DNA of 64,000 nt from Branchiostoma floridae. Taxonomy: Eukaryota > Chordata > Leptocardii > Amphioxiformes > Branchiostomatidae. The position numbers were made by a program, and so were the translations under genes. Each line of letters opens with the position of its first letter. Positions within the stretch are counted from its first letter, which is position 1. This document shows positions 10,701 to 21,968 of this stretch, one piece after another. The stretch is from contig NC_049992.1 in assembly GCF_000003815.2 (NCBI RefSeq), positions 12,958,422 to 13,022,421 on the forward strand, given 5' to 3'. The notes under the pieces were generated by a model. The model made no database searches, was not told the origin of the DNA, and worked only from the letters and a program-made list of their open reading frames with translations.

Positions 10701-13126
10701 TACAGAGCCATTTATTTTGGCACCTACGCTCAGGCCAAGAAGTTCTTCAACAGACACATGAAATACGAGTCCAGTGCCGTCCACATGAGCTCTGCGATGT
10801 GTGCAGGTAACTATTTTTAGCTCATTACCACCTAGTGTTAAGCTGTTCAACTGGTGTTGAGTCCTTTTCAGGTGTAACTACTCAGGTCATCTTTTTTTAA
10901 TGCCTCAGGCATGTTGAGTGCACAAAAAGCTGGGGGTCAAAATGTAAACTATGTGCAGCATAATTATCTCACAGAGGACTGTATTAAACACTGGCCCAAT
11001 GGCCCTGACCTGTAGTTTACCCCCAGACTCAGACAGGCTCAGGGGCACCTCCCACTTACACATGTCATGGTTGATGCTTGCACCCCACTACTGGACATGA
11101 AATATAGGAGATGAAAAAAGCTACCTTTGTGCCAGACATATTGATTTGTTTGTTCGCTTGGCACATGTCCAAGTACTGACATCACGCCTTATGTAAATAT
11201 CAGGAACACAAAGGAGGGCTTGTCCAGGGTTTTGTAAACAAAGGTGTTTCCATCCTCGAACTTGGCATTGAGACAAGTCTTCAGAGGATTACCCTTGTTA
11301 TTGACAATAACATCTTTGTGTTTTGGTTGAAAGGTTAAAAGCTTTAGTGGGGATCGAACTAAAGCTGTTTTTTGCCCCCCAAAACAACGGCAACAACAAA
11401 TTATCAGCTTTCTCTAGCTGAACGCTTTCCCTACTATACATTGATGATAAATTTTGTTATTTGGTAGAAACATTGATATATATATGTAGTGTATTCTTTG
11501 GTTAGGTGTGGGTGTAGGCATAGGGCAATTCTTGAAAACACTGAATATTCATGGCAATGACCAGTGTAACACCACTGTTTTGTTATGTGGTAGGTCTGAA
11601 TTTGTTGCCTTCTTCACTCCCCAGGTTTCACGGCCTGCACGCTCACCAACCCCATTTGGTACGTCAAGACCAGACTGCAGCTGGACCAGAAGTATGTCAA
11701 CTCTACCTCGAACCATACTAGACAGGCACAGTACGGCATCTACCTTCTCACCATTCTGGTTTTCTGTTCCATCCCAAATTAATCCAAATTCTGCAAGTCT
11801 GATGATTCAGCCAATTACAAACTTGTGGCATGCCATAGCTGATTCACTGCTGCAGTGCTTTGTGGCATGCTATGCCTGATTGAATCAGCTGATGGTAGTG
11901 AATGGAGTTGGTAGATGTCTGCTTTGCCTGCTTATGGATATTAGAAACAATGGTTTCAAAAGATATCTTGTACTAGTAGACAAAAGTGTAGATATACATA
12001 AGGCATTCCAGCTTTGTCTTGCAATGACCAAATCATCAAATGTTGCTCTTTAGATTCATAAATCAATTTCTAGATTGTATGTTGCAATCTAATATTGTAA
12101 TGTAAAAAAATTGTCATGTAAAATGTTAAGATACATGTACTTCTTTGCTTTTGAACATACTGTCACAAATGTGAGGGAAACATTGGTTATAGAAAGTCTG
12201 ATTTTATAGTATAATATAAACCTTACTTGAACAACATTGAGCTAAATGTGCTTCAGTTGACTTTACAACAAAACATGTAACATAAAGAATTGCCACTCAG
12301 TACCTTATTAAATTGCTTTTTCCTACCAGGAAAACGGGAGAGAACCTGACAGTGCGGGATTGCGTGAGGAAAACCTACGGCAGGGAAGGTCTGCGTGGAT
12401 TTTACCGTGGAGTTACTGCGTCGTACGCGGGGATCTCGGAGACTGTGATTCACTTTGTGATCTATGAGCACATCAAGCAGATGATAGCTCAGAACAGATG
12501 TTGTGATTGTGAAAAGACTTGGCAGGACTTTGTGGAGTTCATGGGAGTAGCAGCTGTATCCAAGTCACTGGCCACCTGCATAGCTTATCCTCATGGTGAG
12601 TCCTTTGTCATTAATTAAGTAACAGGCTGACCTTTTAGACAGTTTTTTTTCCAAGCCAAGCAGTAATATTTAAAGTAACCAGTGCTAATTTTAGTCTTAA
12701 CACTGCTGAAAAAACACTTTGAACTTGTTTGACAGCTGTCGGCTACAAATGTGCAGATATTTTCTCTCAAATAGTAAATAACATCACCCAGTTACTGTGT
12801 TTCTGGTTATGGTAGCTTACAGGAAACAAGGTTTTCTGCTCGCAGGAACTGTTCCTTTCTACAGTACCTTTCCATGTAGACATTGACAATATACAAAGAG
12901 ATTAAAGATGTTTTCCCTTCTCGTTCCTACAGAGGTGGTGAGAACGAGATTACGGCAGGAAGGCAAGAAGTACCACGGGTTCTTCCAGACAATAGCGACG
13001 GTTGCACGCGAGGAAGGCTACCGCGCCCTGTACAGAGGACTGAAAACACAGCTGGTCCGACAGATCCCGAACACTGCAACTATGATGGCTGTGTACGAGG
13101 TCGTCGTATACCTCCTGGAGGGGTAA
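4677..13126 (+). CDS. SLC25A36: SLC25A33/36-type mitochondrial pyrimidine nucleotide carrier (complete, 7 exons, 325 aa)
   Basis: Exons 4677-4720, 6379-6606, 8848-8925, 10706-10806, 11625-11691, 12330-12595 and 12933-13126 join in consistent phases to 978 nt. The product has the three tandem mitochondrial-carrier repeats. The signature helices read PLEVVKTR (27-34), PIWYVKTR (160-167) and PHEVVRTR (260-267). The Trp in place of the acidic residue in repeat 2 is seen in the pyrimidine nucleotide/folate carrier branch. Other diagnostic blocks are [37 protein letters not shown] and LVRQIPNTA. The family moves pyrimidine nucleotides across the inner mitochondrial membrane for mtDNA and RNA synthesis. 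Human SLC25A36 is 311 aa, so length fits. It probably represents the pre-duplication relative of both SLC25A33 and SLC25A36. Confidence 0.93.
4721..6378 (+). other. SLC25A36 intron 1
   Basis: The 1.66-kb intron shows no exon, element or repeat that I can name. Confidence 0.7.
6379..6606 (+). CDS. SLC25A36: SLC25A36 exon 2
   Basis: The acceptor is tctTccag and the donor is GTAAGC. The exon encodes [20 protein letters not shown] and a poorly conserved 55-residue loop rich in Ser, Thr, Gly and Gln, longer than in mammals. Confidence 0.9.
   Translation, partial: SWWNCRCNSDMPSRSSQNTATVVSIYVPIFKYSPGRNSERPRYASRHRSAQHVCPDQHTSIRHNRKAIHRNSTVY
6607..8847 (+). other. SLC25A36 intron 2
   Basis: The 2.2-kb intron contains a two-copy 31-bp tandem repeat (6798-6859). 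A phrase, AAACTTTTCCATCA, occurs twice about 55 bp apart near 7874 and 7929. Nothing else was recognised. Confidence 0.7.
6798..6859 (+). repeat. Two-copy 31-bp tandem repeat
   Basis: The units start at 6798 and 6829 and share CATAATAATCAG followed by a poly-A run and TTTGACCCTTTC. They differ by about one base. Confidence 0.75.
8848..8925 (+). CDS. SLC25A36: SLC25A36 exon 3
   Basis: The 78-nt exon encodes [18 protein letters not shown] and on to LVGVAPSR. It starts after ttttgcag and ends at GTAGGT, keeping phase 2. Confidence 0.92.
10706..10806 (+). CDS. SLC25A36: SLC25A36 exon 4
   Basis: The exon encodes [20 protein letters not shown] and the start of transmembrane helix 3. The acceptor is ctctctacag and the donor is GTAACT. 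Confidence 0.92.
11625..11691 (+). CDS. SLC25A36: SLC25A36 exon 5
   Basis: The 67-nt exon encodes the second carrier signature, [20 protein letters not shown], followed by donor GTATGT. Confidence 0.92.
12330..12595 (+). CDS. SLC25A36: SLC25A36 exon 6
   Basis: The exon encodes [20 protein letters not shown], the following helix and a Cys-containing matrix loop, ending in IAYPH at donor GTGAGT. Confidence 0.93.
12933..13126 (+). CDS. SLC25A36: SLC25A36 terminal coding exon
   Basis: The exon encodes the third carrier signature and the C terminus [15 protein letters not shown] before a TAA at 13124-13126. Vertebrate homologues end almost identically. Confidence 0.93.
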
Positions 13127-14550
13127 CCGCCAACTGGCAATACACAAACAGACATTGCTGCTGAGGGAATAGTTCTCAACACGGGAGCTAGCTATGCAAT
13201 GCTGCAACAGAAGACGCATGCATGGAAAACTACAAAACCCCTTTCAGACTCTCAACATGAGCACTACTAGAGGACAATAGTTCACAAAGCTCTGAAAATT
13301 GAAATAGGTGAGGGGAGCAATAGTTCATTTGGAAAGCTCCACACATCTCTGCAATCACACAAGCACTGCATGTACAGATGTCAAAAGCATTGTTTCTATG
13401 TGAAGGGAGAACCTAGTGCCGTTGCCGTATTTGTCAACTGTAGTGCCTGTAAACTCAGTGGATGGAAAGCGTTGCTATTAGAGGACATTAGGTGTGCAAT
13501 TTGTACTTGAGCTGAGCCATTCCCAACTCAGAAGTCAGCAGGGTTTAGCTGAATGCTAGATAGGGACCATTTGGGATGTGTATAGAGCTAAGCTGTATGG
13601 TAACTCAGAAAGATGGTGTATGGTACATATGTTGTAACTGACTACAGTTGACATAAAGATTCTCCAGCCTGAGTTTTGTACGAGACTGAGACTTAAGCCT
13701 GAGTTTTATAATGAGACTGAGATTGAGACTTAACAAGTACTGTTGTGAATTGGTCGTGAATGGTACCATAACAGAAATTGAGATGGTGGACCAGGGTATG
13801 ACAAACTTACTTCTGTCCGAGGACAGCCTAGTATTGTAGTCGCACTTTGTGGTGCCATGATATATATTATATATCCATATACATCTATGTTGTATATCTA
13901 TGGAACACTGCAAACATAGCCATTATTGAATAGGCTAGACTTTCTAAAAGTGCCAAAGACTGACATGCAGTAAAGGAATGTCAGGGTCTTATTCTGTAGT
14001 TTTGTATGAACCAAGAGACAGGTTATATTATTACTGCAAGACTCAAGAGCGAGCTCTTAAAATCCTAATTTGAGTTTTTTTTCTTCGAACAGTACTTAAC
14101 CAAACTAGTGAAACATTTTTGAAATGTTAAACATAGAGATTGAGTACAATTAACAGAAGCAGCGAATTATGATTGAAAAGTTCCCTAAGTTTTATCAGTG
14201 TTACCCCTAGAGGTCTTGGCAAAAAAAAGTTGCTTAACGAAGAAAAGTTGCGTTTTTCTTAGTTCTTGTACATAGGTTGTTGAATCATGAAAAATTGTAT
14301 AATACTGTGAATACAAAATTATGTTGCTTTTGTTGTTGATGTCTCAGTAACTAATAGAAGACTTTTTGTACTGCTGGGACAATTTACCTTTTCCAGACAA
14401 CTGAAAAGATGATGAAGGAAGACCCAAACATTTCTAAAACAAAACGTCTTCTTTTTACTCTGGGAGACATCTTCACATGAGTTGTAAAATCATTCTGTAC
14501 AGAGTTATGTTACACCTTGTTTATATTGTACATTAAAGTATATGTGCCAA
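13127..14550 (+). other. SLC25A36 3' untranslated region
   Basis: This AT-rich, stop-rich sequence follows the TAA. An ATTAAA polyadenylation signal at 14532-14537 is followed by a GT-rich stretch. Two imperfect copies of a CTGAGTTTT..GAGACTGAGA phrase lie at 13668-13740. The extent is inferred from the signal only. Confidence 0.5.
14532..14537 (+). terminator. Candidate polyadenylation signal for SLC25A36
   Basis: ATTAAA, with downstream GTGCC and TTATGGTTGTC. It is the best signal in the 1.4 kb after the stop. Confidence 0.45.
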
Positions 14551-14756
14551 GTCATTCGTCTTATGGTTGTCCATGTTGAGTCATTCTTTTCACATGCAAG
14601 AAAGCAGGAGACAGGCTCCAATGAATTCTCATATTTGAGTTCGTACCCACAATCCCACTGTTGTCAGATAAAATTCCACATAGCATCTATTAGCCAGTTG
14701 GCTCTACTCTACTAGAAAAATTTTACCTAACCAAAGCCTCACCAATGGTAACTTAA

Positions 14757-15535
14757 GCCTCGTTCTCATTGAAATGTCAAAAGTGCTGTCGCCTGACTGT
14801 ACGACTTGATATTGAGCAAATTATAGACAGCATGGTCCCTTTGATTTTGTAACTTTTTTTTGTTATGACTGATCCTGGTAATGTTTTACAAAAGGTGCAC
14901 CACAACAGTCATATTGGTTCATGGCATTGAAGGTTACTATAGTCTCGGTTGGGATTTCAAGCCCTAAAAAATGGCTGTCGCCTGAGAAGATACGAAGAAT
15001 TCAAATAGTAGCCAAAAATGGAACAATTCAGTTCCCAAAATGATTGTTCGGCAGATGAAACCAGCTACCCAGGCCCTCTGTCTGATCACGTCAGGTGTGA
15101 GGAGGGTTATACCTGTCGCCAAATTCGGTAACAAACGTTACCACCACGAGTACGATGGTTGCCACGGTTATACTTACTATAACCACGTATAAGACTAGAA
15201 ATGGCCGTTTTTGTGACGCTTGACAGTTTTCTGGTTTTCTAAAGAAACAAAAAAAGGTCATTGACTGCCATTTGTATCCCACCTTGCTTACAAAATGTTG
15301 CACAGAAATGACTGTAACAAACGTTACCATTGTTTGATGCTTTCTATTCTGTCTGACCCGGTGCAAACATGCTGCCCACTTTTTAAATGTCCCTAATACC
15401 CCCCTCCNNNNNNNNNNNNNNNNNNNNNNNNNNNNNNNNNNNNNNNNNNNNNNNNNNNNNNNNNNNNNNNNNNNNNNNNNNNNNNNNNNNNNNNNNNNNN
15501 NNNNNNNAATTTTGACATTTCAATGAGAACGAGTG
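14757..15535. mobile_element. TTAA-flanked inverted-repeat element interrupted by a gap
   Basis: CTCGTTCTCATTGAAATGTC near the left end reappears inverted at the right end, just after the N gap. TTAA stands directly outside both ends (14753-14756 and 15536-15539). A TTAA target suggests piggyBac or Kolobok type. The interior has no transposase, but 100 Ns hide part of it. Confidence 0.5.
15408..15507. other. Assembly gap (100 N)
   Basis: A run of exactly 100 N, a conventional placeholder size, so true length is unknown. Confidence 0.99.
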
Positions 15536-15539
15536 TTAA

Positions 15540-18500
15540 GACAGTTTTAAAGTCTGATAGCAACCCCGGGTCAACATAATTGTAATTGGTCTTATCTTAA
15601 TATTTAGTCCGTAATTCGCTAAACTTGAAGCCATCCTTTTCATCCTTTCCTAATGTAATGTAGGTTACTCCAAGGACAATATTATTGGCATGTATATTAC
15701 ATACTAGTAGTCATTGGTTGCATAGCCTGCCCAACATTATCAACAAGAGAACAAGGCAAGCCAAAAGGCCTGTGGTGGTTAAGGATAACGGGCAAAGAAA
15801 TGTCATTGGAATAAATTAATACAAATTAGGTCGGTTTCCGACTCAAAGGAATATTTTCCACGTGAACTTTTTGTTGTAACCTGTGATACGAACCACTAGT
15901 ACATGTGTTATACTGAGTCAGAATAGCCACTTCAGGTTATCGCGGCCTTGTCTCACGATGTCTGAGATCCGTCAAGAGCTGCGGACGACAAGGCCGTATA
16001 AAACCGACAAAAGAAATGAAATAAAACTTCAAAATGCAGTGTTTCTCTTCGTTGGTATTTGTAAATCCTATTAAACATACCACAAAGCTGTTATTATCTT
16101 GTGGAAAGTACTTAATCTGGATAATAAATACAATGTACCTTTAACGTTACATCGATCAAGTAAAGCCCAATCATACACGCTCTAAAATCGGAAGTTAGAA
16201 ATCCGCCGCCGACAGAGCAACTTCTACTCGGCTTTTTGGGAATGGGATTTACAACTTTTTACTATGTCAAGATCTTTCAAGTTTCTATTCCGCTTTATCA
16301 AAGTTTTGACATACCGAAAGCCAAAACATCATGGCTTAGAATGAAATACCAAGAAATTACAATTAACGTATTTCTTGAGGCCGATTAAATGCATCCGTGA
16401 TGTCTTACATGATTCAGTAGCGCCTGACTGCCATGCGCCAGTGAGGTAGAGCCGTTCAGCTGACCGTCATGACATAGCCATAACTGAATGCGTCTAATTT
16501 CACCTACAAAGTAATAATATATTAAAACAAGAGTCCTGCCAGTCTGGAATTGTTCATTGAACTAATAAATCTTATATAAAAGATCATAATGTCGTTGATT
16601 GAACTTGATACATTCAAGAAATGATGTGTACAAGAATATAGGCGGCGCTTCAATGGCGGGCAGGGCGCTACTTGACGCGCACCTCACGCGCAACCTAAAA
16701 ATGATCCTATTCATGTCAAATAGTGTTTAAAAGGTTTTAAAAATTCATGTAAATATATATAAAGATGCCCGGACATGTTTGGGATAGTGTTCACTCGCTT
16801 AAAGCCAAACGTCTTATACAATTTTGCAGTTTTACAAGTCGGGACTGTATACCCCTTCAGAGCCTTATCTGCAGTACCGCTCCCGGCCGCGGACAGAAAA
16901 GTGACGAAGACGACCGTCAAATTGCCAAATTTCGGTCTTTTCGGGAATGGGGAAATGGTGGAAGGCTCACAAAGGGTTTGGCAATTTGAGACTTTTTTAC
17001 TTTGATTTCGAAAGAATAACCATTTAAAATCGATAATGATTACATTTGATACATTTCACAAACTAAACTAAACTAAGTCAGGTAATAAATACCGTTTAAT
17101 TCGAATGGTCGTGGCATCTCGTGTAAATTGTCACTTTCTGAAGAGCGACAGTATCAAATTTCAGTCCTATTTTGCGAAAAGTGAAGACGTTAAGCGTATA
17201 GTGCTTTTGTCCGTTTGCCTATCTCCATAAATTAAATTTTTCCTGTCAAAATGCTGTATCGTATGATTTGTAAATACAACACTGGGCACCGGGAGGCTGT
17301 TTGATAGACTGGATTTTGGGTTGAGTCAAAATCATCCAAAAATATCCTTTTGCAATCTAATTCGGTGACTATGATCATGCAAAATGATTACTTTCAAATT
17401 CCAATTCAGATTTCATTCTACAGTACATCATCACTCAACTTTCAAATCGGTTCGCTTTTTAACTGAATAAACGATTGACTGCCCCAACATATTGCAAAAA
17501 TCAAAGAATGCAGGCACGTTATATCTAATTAGAGAAATATAAGCCTCAAACACTCGGCTACATCACGAGTTTAAGAGGTAGAGTCAGAGGAACGCTCTTT
17601 TGGTCACATCGTACTCACCTCCGCTTCGCTGGCATGGAAATTTCAAAGCGACCTTTAGTGACTAAGAATGGTACTACATGCACAGGACACTTACATCAAG
17701 GAGGTTGAATAAGGGCCAAAAGGTGACAGATCCAATGGTAAATGTAACTGGGCATTCATCGTAATGGGTTCACTACAGTTGATAGCGATAGTTTCACGAT
17801 AAACAACATCACTGCAGTTACCGTACTGAAGGAAAATGAGGAAAATGATCGACATATCTGTGCGGACCACTAATGTCATCGTATAGTTAGGCAGAATATT
17901 GAATACTGCCTGTCGCGCTACCGTATATCATAATGTCATCAGAAAAGCATATAGCTGCTTGATTATGTACAAAACAGAGGTCACTCAGACGTCACTGTCT
18001 GATTTCTTTCACCCACTCCGCCCAACAGTCAAATAGATTGAAGCATATTTTGCTTGTGACTGCGTACCTAGTATCTCATCGTTTAGTTAGGCAAAAAGGA
18101 ACGACTTACCAGCCGAAGTTTAACCTACCTAGTATATGTACCATTAACCTGATAATATAGTTAGGTAATCTAATACAAGTTTGCGAACTCATACAACATG
18201 TACTTAAATTATGTCATATTGTGTGTTTTGACCACACCTCACCTATCCCTTGACCTTCTAGTGGGTCGTTGGGTCACCATGACAGTGTGTGTGTGTGTGT
18301 GTGGACAGCATAGCTCCTTGATATCCTGTGTTCTGGACATGCTGTGGGTTTGATTTTTGAATGATAGATAGCTGTTGGCACGTACACAGAAAGTTAGATT
18401 TGTGCCCCCTAGCAGCTTTTTTGGAAGTACACCAGCCAATATTGCTGCTTTGGAAGACAATAACTCAATGGATCGATGGACTGTTGTGACAGATAACGAT

Positions 18501-18600
18501 TAAATTATACAAAGCTTCCACTTACAAGATGTATAATAAATACGACAAAGGCAAGACAAAGTCATAGCAATGCAATAGTCTGTATAAACCAACAGCAAAG
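15540..18600. other. Intergenic region without a recognised gene
   Basis: No exon with family or splice support was found. A 12-bp stem (CAAATTGCCAAA near 16919 and its inverse near 16976) and a short (GT)n run at about 18285-18302 are the only structures noted. A locally GC-richer patch lies at 16640-16700. Confidence 0.5.
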
Positions 18601-21600
18601 TTTATTGGCCAGCAAATCTTGCAACCAACATCAACAAATGTCATATAAATGAACGTTAGCAATAGCACGGATAAGTAAGACACAGATAAGTAAGAAAGTT
18701 ACATCCTAGTTGCATGTATAGATCACAAACACAACATATACAAGTGCAGTGTCCTATGCTTTATAAGACATCTTGAATATTAGCATAGTGTATAGAGCAG
18801 AAGGCACAGTTCAGGGAAAGCGCAGTTGAACTTGTCTGCAGTGAGAACTTGAAATCTAAGGATATCTTTGCTTCATCACTTGTTACAAAACATATAATTA
18901 GATGTCTGTCACAAAGTGATCTTCCTGAAGCTTCAAGAGACGGATTTTCATGATAGTTTCTGGCATGACATTAGTGCTACTTACTCTGCAACTTGGATTT
19001 TCATCACAATTATATCAATGGACTTTTTTCTCCAAAATAAGTTGCAGATTTGAATACCATTGCTTCAAAAATAGTCTATGGAAAGAGTAGGGCAGTTTTG
19101 CTGTGTTGCCTTTTAGACTAGCATGACCAGTTTGTAAATGGTCAAGGTATTGACATTTTGGAGCATTTCCAGGAAATAGCAGCTGGCTTAAGCCCATAGT
19201 CATAGTTTTAGTGCTATAGTTTTTCTAGATAGTAAAGTCAGATTGATGACACAAGAAAGTTGACAGGGGGATGGTTAAAACAGGTCAACTGATGTCAAAT
19301 GTTACAGCATATCTCAAACCTATGAAAGGAAGAGGCACTTAGAATGGAATGTGGAATCTACTGTAGCATTTCAAAGGCAAAACTGGAATTAGTCAATATA
19401 GCAGTTGATTGTCTGTCCAATCTCTTTTACAAAAAGTATGAGAATGCTAAGAAGTCGGTGAACATGCTGTGTACACTGAAGTGGGCATCAAACCTTTCAC
19501 CCAACTCTCCATTCGCCTTTGGACCTTGCTTTGCAACATATTTTTTTATCAACTTTATATAGCATACAAATATGCAGCTTTTCCAAGCCATACATTTGGA
19601 TGCAATTTGCAAAAGGCAACATACACAAGCCAACCATTTTTCATTCAACATGAGTTCTGCATGGCAGAACTCAAGGTAGGTCACAATAGTGCAAGCTGTT
19701 AGCTGTGGCATGAATCTGAAGAGAATGACAGTTAACTCATCCAAAAGCATAACATAATCCTGAAGCATTGATGACAACACAACATTCTGATTAAATTGAA
19801 TACATACAAAAACTAATTGTTGTAAACCAAAGAAATAAATTTCTGAATCATATCTTAGCCCAGTGCAACTGTAAAACATTATAGCCCTCTTGCAATTTTG
19901 TCTGGAATGAGCAAATGACATCAGATATCAACACAACCTTACTTCTAAAATGAAGAAAAGAACAAGTTAATGAATGTATCCTGATTGTGATGATTAACAA
20001 TAATAGTAAGCCAAAAGTGTGGAATGGTAAAAAGAGGTCCGCACCAAACACAACTTAATGTTCTAGTGCATCTACTTTTCTAAACAATCTATGGTGGAGA
20101 TTCTCAACCATCTAAATATCAAGTCTGGTTTTTCAACGTATTAGCTGATATTACATAATTCTCATAACACCAATGCAAAATTCCCGCAGTTGATCAAACA
20201 ACGGAATGATTAGCAAATCTGGAAATGCATCCATATTAAACAGATCAAAGTTAAAACACATATATAATTATATGATAATATGCATCATTATCTAGTTGAC
20301 ACTCCCCACCTTTTTTTAATACCTACATGTACATGTAGAAATGCTTCAGAAGCTGGTACATGCATGCTATTTAGCCTAACTCTCCACCATTCTAGCCATA
20401 AAGCACCACTACTCTAGCCTATCTAGTAGTTTCCAATGTGTTAATCATCTAAGATCTTTCTCTATACCCTCCACTTTGGGGATCACCCACACTGGATTAA
20501 CAATACACCACTCCTGTTTCATCAAAAATAAATTGTACAACTCTTCTCTCATTTCTAAATCTTCACCACAAGGGTAACTCCTCTGGAAGAACAGGGTGAC
20601 GTATAAGTTAGCACCCCTAGTGTTAAGGCAGTTAGCAATGATTGTGAAATGTACCTAATACTATATCTTATCTTATCTAGAGCAGGACTGTCTGCAGGGC
20701 CCATTTCTCTGTCCTGGGACGAGAATATACTTTTTCCCAGTTCGCCCAAAAAATTTGAACTTCCATTGACAAGAAATTGCTGAAATGTGTTTTGTAAGCA
20801 TTAAACAAAAGGTGTAAAAATCAACAATGTGGGTTCCTAAACAATGCTGGAGACAGTCCTGATCTTGGAGTCTACACATATCAAATGTTTCACCTAGTTA
20901 CATGTAGTACATATTACATGTATGTTCAAAGAGACCATAGATTGTTCTTACTTATTAGTGTGTTCTCAGCAATTGCATCATTGTAAGGCAATATGATTGA
21001 ATTAGCTTAGAAGCTTTTATTATTTACTATGACAGAAATGGGAACCCTGGGGGGAAAGGCCAGACATGAAAGACTTTGCTGCAGTACAGGAGGCACAGGA
21101 TCTCAAACTGCTGGGACAGCAACATACAGGAGTCCTGGCCCAACAAGTAGCTTGCAGTTGTACAATCATTATGATCATGCTTATCACCATGTAGAATCTG
21201 TACAGTGTTGTTTCCAACTAGAGTAGGGAGTAATACTATAGTATATCACATGTTTACTGATTGTCAGAAGGCAGGATGGAAGTGTGTTGAAAGCTCAGCA
21301 CCATCTCTGGGACTGGAAGCAGCTGATATGTGCAGTAGTATTTAGCATGTCTCGGAACAAGCCTGGGAGCTAGAACAATCCAGAAGCAGTTTCCATAGCC
21401 ACTGCCTGTTTCCAGGCATTCGCGTACAGAGTGTATCACCTGCATGTATAAGGTGGAATTTGAGGAAGGACATGGTGAGGACTTAGGAATGTTTGTCATC
21501 AGAATAGTCTTGATAATATTGATTCAGAAATGACTGACTGATTTTTGTACCAAACAGTTGAACAACAGCAGTACTTGTTCGGGACTCGTCCACATGAAAG

Positions 21601-21830
21601 TACATGTACTGTATTACACATAACCATACTGAATACAAACATCCCCTCTCAGTACTATCCATGGTCCAAGGTTGGACTCCTTCAAACAAGACGAAGGACC
21701 AAACAATGAACACAGATAGTACAGAGGGCACCTTTTCCTGAAGACCACATTAAGAAATGCTGCTCTAATCATGTAAAAATACTCCATCGTAATCAGTCTG
21801 GCTCCCAGGCTAGTTAGGGGGTTAGTTTAT
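18601..21830 (-). other. Probable 3' untranslated region of the EFHD gene
   Basis: This is minus-strand sequence below the EFHD stop codon. AATAAA on the minus strand (TTTATT at 18601-18606) is a candidate polyadenylation signal, which would give a 3.2-kb UTR. A nearer signal could be used instead; transcript data would decide. It includes a fragment of a dispersed repeat near 20683-20720. Confidence 0.3.
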
Positions 21831-21968
21831 CTAGGCACTCATGAATGCAGCCTGCTTCTCCTTGAAAGCCTGCCTCCTGATCTTCCGCTCCTCCGCCTCT
21901 CGCTTCTTCTCCTCCAGCTCGGCCTTGATCTCTGCCTCGAACTTTGCACCCTTCGACTGTTCCTCAAT
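21831..21968 (-). CDS. EFHD2: EFHD terminal coding exon (coiled coil)
   Basis: The exon encodes [20 protein letters not shown], a run of Lys/Arg/Glu and QAAFMSA before TAG at 21833-21831. It is the helical tail of swiprosins. Confidence 0.92.
   Translation of the reverse strand: MEEQSKGAKFEAEIKAELEEKKREAEERKIRRQAFKEKQAAFMSA

Larger units (their letters stand above)
8926..12932 (+). other. SLC25A36 introns 3 to 6 (between small exons)
   Basis: Introns 8926-10705, 10807-11624, 11692-12329 and 12596-12932 show no independent gene or clear transposon. Confidence 0.6.

Noticed and set aside
11508-11879. 123-codon plus-strand frame around SLC25A36 exon 5
   Set aside because: It reads exon 5 in the wrong frame; the correct frame gives the carrier signature PIWYVKTR.
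15091-15366. 91-codon minus-strand frame with Val/Thr-rich sequence
   Set aside because: Lies wholly within the TTAA-bounded inverted-repeat element; no domain and no matching frame elsewhere.
19427-19921. Open frame of 164 codons on the minus strand
   Set aside because: Composition is Cys/Phe/Leu-rich without any domain or splice context, and it lies in probable EFHD 3'UTR sequence. It looks like a chance frame in AT-rich DNA.
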